A DNA stretch of 64,000 bases from Paulinella micropora (lineage: Eukaryota > Cercozoa > Imbricatea > Euglyphida > Paulinellidae). Each line of letters starts with the position of its first letter. The first letter of the stretch is position 1. The stretch spans positions 17,501 to 81,500 of the forward strand of contig WBZZ01006708.1 of the NCBI GenBank assembly GCA_019918135.1, written 5' to 3'. Both the position numbers and the translations under genes were made by a program. The notes under the pieces are model-generated. The model searched no databases. It was not told the DNA's origin and saw only the letters and a program-made list of their open reading frames with translations. Shown piece after piece: positions 56,418-64,000 of the stretch.

Positions 56418-57575
56418 TCACACAGCAAGCTGAGACAATATCTCTTTCGAGTCGCCCTGCTTGTAAGGAGAACGACTGAGCATGCAAATAGACATATCCT
56501 CCTGCTGCACATTTTTCATGAGTTGAATGAAATCATCCCTTACAGGCAGCACACGCTTAAGCGTTTGGGGTGGGTTAGTCTTTCCGTCTGTCACCTCCAC
56601 AGTATGTGTGAGTAATTTGATCCTATCGCGCATCCGCTCACTCAAATGACCCCAAACCATGTTTGTTAGGATTTTATCAGGAAGAAACAAACCATACGTA
56701 TCCCGCAATGACATAACCATAGCAGCAACAAACTGCAACCATTCACCTGAGGTAGCATGAGCATAAATAGTTTGGAATTGTGGCCTAAAAACACATGTTA
56801 GCAAAAATGCAAGCAAGGGCACGAACACATCATGTTCCCTAACAGCGTAAGCAACACAACATTTCAAAACATCCCTGATTTGAATCAAGAGCTTAACAGC
56901 AACAGAGTTAGCAAAATGTAGAGGATGAGACAGATCAGGCTGAATGAAGCACAGCCTACGAGCTTCAGAGATTGTATTAAACACCTTAGTGCGCAAAGCA
57001 GGACCTGCAACAGTCAGCAACCAAGTGACAACACAACACGCAAATTGAATATTTCTCCAACACTTGCGGAGTTTAGTCTTATATTCATCCGCGTCAGTTT
57101 CATCGAGCTCACCTAACATATCATCAGACGTGGCACTTGAAACAAAATCAAATGCTGCAGGATCATACGGGTGGATACCTGCACCAGTAGGGTGCACAAT
57201 AGAAAGATCAAGCATTTTATCTGCCTCTCTCTTAGTAGTACTCTCATCAACTGAATGTAACACACTTTGAAAGAACAAAGAGAATGAGGACGAAACAACT
57301 TTCTTCGTCTGCTTGGTCGGATCACCTGCAAACACAGACAGAAAAGAAAAACTATCAAAATGCTTTGCAGGTTTGTTCACTCAAGGAGGCGGAGTAATGA
57401 GAGTGCTCGGCCTAATACAAGCCAAGTATATCTGATTAGTTTGTGCAAGGACTTGAGCAACAGATCCCAAAGGTCACTCCGCAGAACTGGAAGGAGCATG
57501 CACAGCAGCATTCGATCCTTTTACGTTCTGACTCGGACACTCATAGGAATGTTTACCCTTAAAGTTATTATACAT
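56418..57575 (-). pseudogene. gag copy in unit 2, 3' truncated
   Basis: Same start (57575) and same in-frame TGAs as the gag at 52060, with a few amino-acid changes. The homologous sequence ends at 56371, just after the third stop, against a family D tail. No pol follows. Confidence 0.65.
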
Positions 57576-57924
57576 GCAAACAAAAAACACGATCAAACAG
57601 AGCAAAAAACAAGAAAATTAATACAAATAAGCAGTACAATTGTTGCTAGCAGGAAAGTGTGCAATTTGCAAACGCAAACCTATCACCAACAACCAAGAAA
57701 ATAAAGGAAAACCAACAAAATATATATAAGCAACCCTAGGAAACAAGTAAAACAGTAAGAAAACACAACAGGAGATATGAAAAATTGCAGCAGACAAGAG
57801 AGGCGTTACAGACAACAATCTACACAACTTTCCTGTACAAAGCCACAAGCAAATCCACAAGTTTTAGACAGAAACAAGCTTGAAAATTTTTTTTTGGTTG
57901 TGAATCTGGCCAGATCTATATAGA

Positions 57925-58090
57925 TGTCACACCTTCGTTTTGGTTTCAAGAATAAATTCGATCTCAGACTTATTTAATGAATTGCAAAACTGTCCTAACC
58001 TGCCTGGACGAAGCAGCAAAAGATTAGAAGACTGCATTACGATAGGAAAACACTGCTGACACAATTGGTAACTACATTGACCATATCACA
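57925..58090 (-). repeat. LTR copy in unit 2
   Basis: 166 bases, offset by exactly 5515 from the 5' LTR at 52410-52575 and virtually identical. Confidence 0.75.
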
Positions 58091-58856
58091 TTTTCTTTGA
58101 ACGGTTTTTTACCAACCCACTTTTTTGGGTACCGGATGGGATAACTGACGTAAGAGGGCAACCGGGTTCACGAGGTTCCGCCCCAAAAAATGGTTGGAAA
58201 AAATTTACAGTATTTTGCGGGTGTTGGCTTCACCGGGCTGACTACTCAAACCCATTCAACTCAACCAAAACCCAAACTTGCTCACCACAGGCCAGAGAAA
58301 TGTGAGTTGAGTGTCAAAACCAATCTTGTCCACAAGTTCTACGCTTTTTTGCACGCAGTTCGCAAGCATCGGTGAAATACGCGCCAAATGTGTCTCTTTC
58401 ATGCACAAAGGGAAACAAACAGATTACGAAGCGGTAAATTGCTCGGCTTCCTATGACCCCCTAGTGATTATGAGAACTTATGGAGGGAAGGATGCACGTA
58501 AGGCTCAAACTGGAGAATGAGCTTAGCACGCCTCGGGCATGTAGCCCATATCGAGACATACTAAGAACTCCACCAGCGTAAGCCAAAACATGCTTCCCTC
58601 CCCCACACAGTCCCCCACACACAGACAAACATGCATACAAACATGCATAAATACGCATACATACATGCATACATTTTTTTAAAAATAACAGTAAGCAAGG
58701 TTTAATGAGAAAGAGACGATTTTTTTTATTATTAACAGTAAGCAAGGTTTAATGAGAAAGAGACGATAGAAAAAAGAAGAGCCTAATTCAAAAGAATTCT
58801 GGTTCCAAGGAACAACAGTACAAGCTCATAAGGAAATCTGGAACGTAGTAGTAGTT

Positions 58857-58893
<37 letters not shown>

Positions 58894-58944
58894 AAGTAGT
58901 AATAGTAATAGTAGTAGTAGTAGTAGTAGCAGTAGCAGTAGTAC

Positions 58945-58983
<39 letters not shown>

Positions 58984-58997
58984 CAGCAGCAGCAGTT

Positions 58998-59033
<36 letters not shown>

Positions 59034-59858
59034 ACAGAAAGCTCCTGGAAAGAATAATATGGAAGGGAAAAGAAAGAGAAAAAAAGAAAGAAAGAAAGAA
59101 AGGAAGAAAGAGGTAAATAAAAACCAGGAAAAGAAAAGAAAACGGAGAAACAAAAAAACAGCGAAGAAAGAAAAAAGCACAAAAAAACAAAAAAGAGTAG
59201 GAAAAAAAACAAGAGAAACCAAAGAAACAAACAAGCGAAACAAAAGAAACAAAAACAAAAAATAAAACCAAAAACAAAACAAAAAGACAGTAATAGAGGC
59301 AGCAACTAACACAAAAAGGCAAAACAAACAAACACAAGGCCAGACAGTGGCAAGGGAGACGATACTGAACCAGAAGGTAAGAGCGGAAAGTGCCAGAAAA
59401 GGTAAGACATAACTAACATGGGCGCAAGTGAGATCCATTGACAGTCAGTGAGACAGCCCTTAAGGAAACTGCAGCACCTAACGCAATTCACTCGCACCCG
59501 GAGGCTATCGTAGCCAGGAGGGCGGTGTGCAGAGCGTAGTAAGGCTCGACATGGCGTACTCGCGACGCGATTATGCCGAGTGCTGCAGTATCCATAAGGA
59601 TCAACCCAAGCCTGGCAACCTCATAGACATGCAGCCTCAAGCTAGTCGAGCCAAACCACTCCGCACCCCACCCCCCTCATAGACCAGAAGAGACTCCACA
59701 AGCCACAACCATAAACATAAAGTAGAGCCATGCCAGAACAAGACCAAACCTAACAGGCAGCAGTAGATGAGAAAAACGAAAAAGAAAAAGAAAACAAAAG
59801 GGTAAAAGAATGAAAAAGAAATAAAGATAATAATAGTAACAAAAATAATAATAATAAT
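58091..59858 (-). other. flank of the LTR (unit 2), non-coding
   Basis: Duplicate of 52576-54337, with a (TAG)n array at 58848-59035 of different composition and an A-rich tract at 59060-59290. Confidence 0.5.
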
Positions 59859-60601
59859 AACAATAATAGTGTATCTCCTGCCAATTGCTGAGCCAAAAGG
59901 CCATGTGCATCCAGTCCTCCATTCCATAAGGAAAGTCTCCACACCAATCGGTGGAATAAAGGAAGTGACGGCATAGAACATTACTCTAGGAGCTTTATAC
60001 CAATCAGCCCATGGAAAGGACCGATGGCCTATGTACTCCCTAATAACAATAATAATAATAATAATAATAATAATAGTGCTTCTCTGTCAATGGCTGATGC
60101 ATTTCTGCACATGCGCCTCCATTGTCTCACCCGTGAGGGGAGTACGAAGAATTGACGATAAGCTCTAATGACACCCCCGCAAGGGCAGTTCCAACACTTC
60201 CAGACGGGCCGGTATGTTCAATGAAAATACTGGTCCAGACGGATCGGTATGTTCAATGAAAATACTGGTGGCACCGACGGGAATCGAACTGGCGACAGGG
60301 CCCAGATGGTAGAACTTGACCACTGGGCTATCACGGTGTCCATAATAATAATAATAATAAGGATAATAATAATAGTAATAGTGCTTCTCAGTGAATGGCG
60401 AATGCATTTCTGCACATGTGCCTCCATCGTCTCACCCGCGAGGGGAGTACGAAGATTTGACGATATGCTCTACTGACACCCCCGCAAGGCAGCTCCAAGC
60501 CTTCCAGACAGACCAATACTTTCAAAGAAAATATCCTTTGAAAATACTGGCCCCGACGGGAATCGAACTGGCGACAGGTCCCAGACGGTAGACCTTAACC
60601 A

Positions 60602-60683
<82 letters not shown>

Positions 60684-61017
60684 GTGCTTCTCTGTCAATG
60701 GCTGATGCAAATCTGCACATGCGCCTCCATCGTCTCACCCCTGAGGGGAGTACGGAGAATTGAAATAATAATAATAATAATAATAATAGTGCTTCTCTGT
60801 CAATGGCTGATGCATTTCTGCACATGCGCCTCCATCGTCTCACCCGTGAGGGGAGTACGAAGAATTGACGATAAGCTCTAATGACACCCCCGCAAGGGCA
60901 GTTCCAACACTTCCAGACGGGCCGGTATGTTCAATGAAAATACTGGTCCAGAAATAGACCGATATGTTCAATGAAAATACTGGTGGCACCGACGGGAATC
61001 GAACTGGCGACAGGCCC

Positions 61018-61051
<34 letters not shown>

Positions 61052-61282
61052 GTGCTTCTCTGTCAATGGCTGATGCAAATCTGTACATGCGCCTCCATCG
61101 TCTCACCCGTGAGGGGAGTACGAAGAATTGACGATAGGCTCTAATGACACCCCCGCAAGGGCAGTTCCAACACTTCCAGACGGACCGGTATGTTCAATGA
61201 AAATACTGGTGGCACCGACGGGAATCGAACTGGCGACAGGGCCCAGATGGTAGAACTTGACCACTGGGCTATCACGGTGTCC

Positions 61283-61320
<38 letters not shown>
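59859..61320 (-). mobile_element. minus-strand (ATT)n retroposon array, unit 2
   Basis: Family B 59859-60047, full SINE A 60048-60341, A2 60353-60604, A 3' fragment 60605-60765, headless A 60766-61016, full SINE A 61017-61282. It has one more SINE segment than unit 1 and a longer (AAT)n at 60604-60680. Confidence 0.8.
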
Positions 61321-61387
61321 TTTTAATTTTTTTTACAGTAAGCAAGGTTTTATGAGGAAGAGACGATAAAAAAATGAGCCTAATTCT

Positions 61388-61429
<42 letters not shown>

Positions 61430-62196
61430 CATGAAGCAAGGTTTAATGAGAGACGATAGAAAAAAAGAAGAGCCTAATTCAAAAGAATTCTGGTTCCAAG
61501 GAACAACAGTACAAGCTCATAAGGAAATCTAGAACTAAGGTTCAACAGAAAGCTCCTGGAAAGAATAATATGGAAGGGAAAAGAAAGAGAAAAAAGATAG
61601 AAAGAAAGAAAGGAAGAAAGAGATAAAGAAAAAACCATGAAAAGAAAAGAAAACGGAGAAACAAAAAACAGCAAAGAAAGAAAAAAGCAAAAAAACATAA
61701 GAGAATAGGAGCAAAAAAACAAGAAACAAAAGAAACAAACAAACAAGCGAAACAAAAGAAACAAAAACAAAACAAAAAAGACAACAATAGAGGCAGCAAC
61801 AAACACAAAAAAGAAAACAACAAACAAACACAAGGCCAAACAGTGGCAAGGGAGACGATACTGAACTAAAACTTTTTTTTCAACTTAGAATTTTAATTAC
61901 TAGTGTGTTGAACTTGTAGTAAACTCAATAATAAAATGAGTCAAAGTAGAGCAAACAGAGACAAAATATAGGCTAATCAAAACAAAAACAATAGCAAAGA
62001 AAAACAGGCGCATGCAAACAATTTTTTTTTAAAAAATTACAGTAAGCAAGGTTTAATGAGAAAGAGACGAGAGAAAAATCAAGAAGAGCTTAATTCAAAA
62101 GAATTCTGGTTCCAAGGAACAACAGTACAAGCTCATAAGAATTTTTTTTCAGTAAGCAATGTTTAATGAGAAAGAGACGATAGAAAAAAGAAGAGC
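61321..62196 (-). mobile_element. family D tails and A-rich tract, unit 2
   Basis: Duplicate of 55506-56370, with a longer T-homopolymer at 61388-61430. Confidence 0.5.
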
Positions 62197-63424
62197 CCAA
62201 ACTGCAAAAATTTGTGTAAACCACGAGCATCTGAAGACCTAGCTCACACAGCAAGCTGAGACAATATCTCTTTCGAGTCGCCCTGCTTGTAAGGAGAACG
62301 ACTGAGCATGCAAATAGACATATCCTCCTGCTGCACATTTTTCATGAGTTGAATGAAATCATCCCTTACAGGCAGCACACGCTTAAGCGTTTGGGGTGGG
62401 TTAGTCTTTCCGTCTGTCACCTCCACAGTATGTGTGAGTAATTTGATCCTATCGCGCATCCGCTCACTCAAATGACCCCAAACCATGTTTGTTAGGATTT
62501 TATCAGGAAGAAACAAACCATACGTATCCCGCAATGACATAACCATAGCAGCAACAAACTGCAACCATTCACCTGAGGTAGCATGAGCATAAATAGTTTG
62601 GAATTGTGGCCTAAAAACACATGTTAGCAAAAATGCAAGCAAGGGCACGAACACATCATGTTCCCTAACAGCGTAAGCAACACAACATTTCAAAACATCC
62701 CTGATTTGAATCAAGAGCTTAACAGCAACAGAGTTAGCAAAATGTAGAGGATGAGACAGATCAGGCTGAATGAAGCACAGCCTACGAGCTTCAGAGATTG
62801 TATTATACACCTTAGTGCGCAAAGCAGGACCTGCAACAGTCAGCAACCAAGTGACAACACAACACGCAAATTGAATATTTCTCCAACACTTGCGGAGTTT
62901 AGTCTTATATTCATCCGCGTCAGTTTCATCGAGCTCACCTAACATATCATCAGACGTGGCACTTGAAACAAAATCAAATGCTGCAGGATCATACGGGTGG
63001 ATACCTGCACCAGTAGGGTGCACAATAGAAAGATCAAGCATTTTATCTGCCTCTCTCTTAGTAGTACTCTCATCAACTGAATGTAACACACTTTGAAAGA
63101 ACAAAGAGAATGAGGACGAAACAACTTTCTTCGTCTGCTTGGTCGGATCACCTGCAAACACAGACAGAAAAGAAAAACTATCAAAATGCTTTGCAGGTTT
63201 GTTCACTCAAGGAGGCGGAGTAATGAGAGTGCTCGGCCTAATACAAGCCAAGTATATCTGATTAGTTTGTGCAAGGACTTGAGCAACAGATCCCAAAGGT
63301 CACTCCGCAGAACTGGAAGGAGCATGCACAGCAGCATTCGATCCTTTTACGTTCTGACTCGGACGCTCATAGGAATGTTTACCCTTTAAGTTATTATACA
63401 TGCAAACAAAAAACACGATCAAAC
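62197..63424. repeat. segmental duplication unit 3 (partial)
   Basis: Same start as units 1 and 2 but broken about 25 bases upstream of the gag ATG, in an A-rich stretch, where viral DNA resumes. Confidence 0.8.
62244..63401 (-). pseudogene. gag copy in unit 3, 3' truncated
   Basis: Third direct copy of the gag fragment; differs from unit 2 by about one residue. It has no LTR upstream because the copy breaks at about 63424. Confidence 0.65.
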
Positions 63425-63838
63425 AAAAAACATGATTTTCATTTGGACTCCGTATCTTTGAATTAGCCATATACAATCAAAAGACTTATACTCAATGGCG
63501 GTTGTATAATTTAGCACTTCGCTGTAAAAGTCATCAACATTTGTTCCGTCCGTTTTATGAAACCAGAACTGAAAAGTTCCTATTCCAGTCGGGGCGGGCA
63601 AATTCAAAGACCCGCGAAAAGCAACTTTAATGAAATAACCATATCCTAAATTAGATATTGTTTTGCTACCATAACCGCCCGTGCAACGAGTAGCGAATGT
63701 GGAACTTTCCATCCACGACCTAAGATCAAGACCAACATACGCATTTTGAATGTTTCTTGTTAATGTCGGGGTAGCAGTGACGGCAATAATTTTAGTATCT
63801 ATTGACTGCTGTTCTTGCGATCGGCCGAATATATTCAT
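63425..63838 (-). pseudogene. viral protein, structural-type, C-terminus lost
   Basis: ATG at 63838 is preceded on the minus strand by AT-rich sequence with ATATATAG. About 135 residues, starting MNIFGRSQ, with Gly/Tyr/Thr-rich, beta-strand-like sequence (GYGYFIKVAF, GTFQFWFHK) suggesting a virion or receptor-binding type protein. The frame runs into retroelement sequence at about 63425, so the gene is truncated. No named family. Confidence 0.5.
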
Positions 63839-63886
63839 ATTTTTTTAAACTATATATTCTACAATATAAAATAATTCTATTAAAAT
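63839..63886. promoter_or_regulatory. 48-bp divergent viral promoter region
   Basis: Extremely AT-rich, with TATATATTC and ATATAAAATAA between two divergent viral start codons. The compact spacing fits a small DNA virus. Confidence 0.4.
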
Positions 63887-64000
63887 ATGAACCATTTGGG
63901 CAATCCATGGACATATCATTTTTACGGCTCTGTTATAGTGGATGAGAATTTAGAAATTGATGGAGTATTATATGGCGATCATATTGAAGCAAACTCAATA
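63887..64000 (+). CDS. start of a viral gene (runs off the window)
   Basis: ATG at 63887 opens a frame of 38 codons to the end of the window, beginning MNHLGNPWTYHFYGS. Too short to identify; the ENLEIDG segment has the look of a repeated beta-structure virion protein. Divergent from the gene at 63838. Confidence 0.4.
   Translation, partial: MNHLGNPWTYHFYGSVIVDENLEIDGVLYGDHIEANSI

Larger units (their letters stand above)
56371..62196. repeat. segmental duplication unit 2 (5826 bp)
   Basis: Direct repeat of unit 1, with the gag-derived proteins differing by only a few residues. Longer by 311 bases because of an additional SINE fragment near 60940-61106 and expanded AAT and T tracts. Confidence 0.85.

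Overview
The window is eukaryotic nuclear DNA made of two very different parts. Bases 1 to about 23,165 are extremely GC-rich. They carry mostly unspliced genes of a unicellular-type eukaryote: an RS-domain protein, an F-box/LRR protein, a large secreted EGF-containing protein, a polytopic membrane protein and several genes I do not recognise. AATAAA-type poly(A) signals, one TATA box, and a few polypyrimidine/AG splice acceptors support a eukaryotic host. Bases 23,165 to 64,000 are AT-rich and dominated by mobile DNA. AT-rich virus-like elements inside a GC-rich protist genome are known, for example in the flagellate Cafeteria, but nothing here fixes the species.

Layout of the AT-rich part. 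23,388-24,221: three foldback (MITE-like) copies inside ~340-bp tandem units. 24,291-25,172 and 30,797-36,018: arrays of tRNA-headed SINEs and two other short retroposon families, all ending in (ATT)n. 25,316-29,406: a seven-exon gene with a SET-like start, a DUF7869-like core and an RG-rich tail. 29,918-30,796: a virus-type structural protein gene cut off by a SINE. 36,019-38,466: an inverted copy of an LTR-retrotransposon 5' end and its flank. 38,467-43,530: a viral block with a PrimPol-SF3 helicase gene, three small genes, one unknown gene, an intergenic zone with repeated TTGGACA motifs, and a ~179-bp-arm hairpin. 44,204-52,575: an 8.4-kb LTR retrotransposon on the minus strand (gag-PR-RT-RH-INT order). 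50,856-63,424: near-identical direct units of about 5.5 and 5.8 kb plus a partial third, each carrying the 5' end of the retrotransposon, its flank and minus-strand SINEs. 63,425-64,000: viral sequence again, with a truncated structural gene and the start of a divergent gene.

The simplest reading is that an AT-rich double-stranded DNA virus (virophage, Polinton-like or small NCLDV-like) integrated next to GC-rich host genes. Retroelements then invaded it and segmental duplication spread its pieces apart. Many genes of all three origins (host, viral, transposon) are broken by single-base frame shifts. Some sit in homopolymers, so both real decay and residual long-read assembly errors must be considered. 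The protein families named here were recognised by eye; no database search was run.
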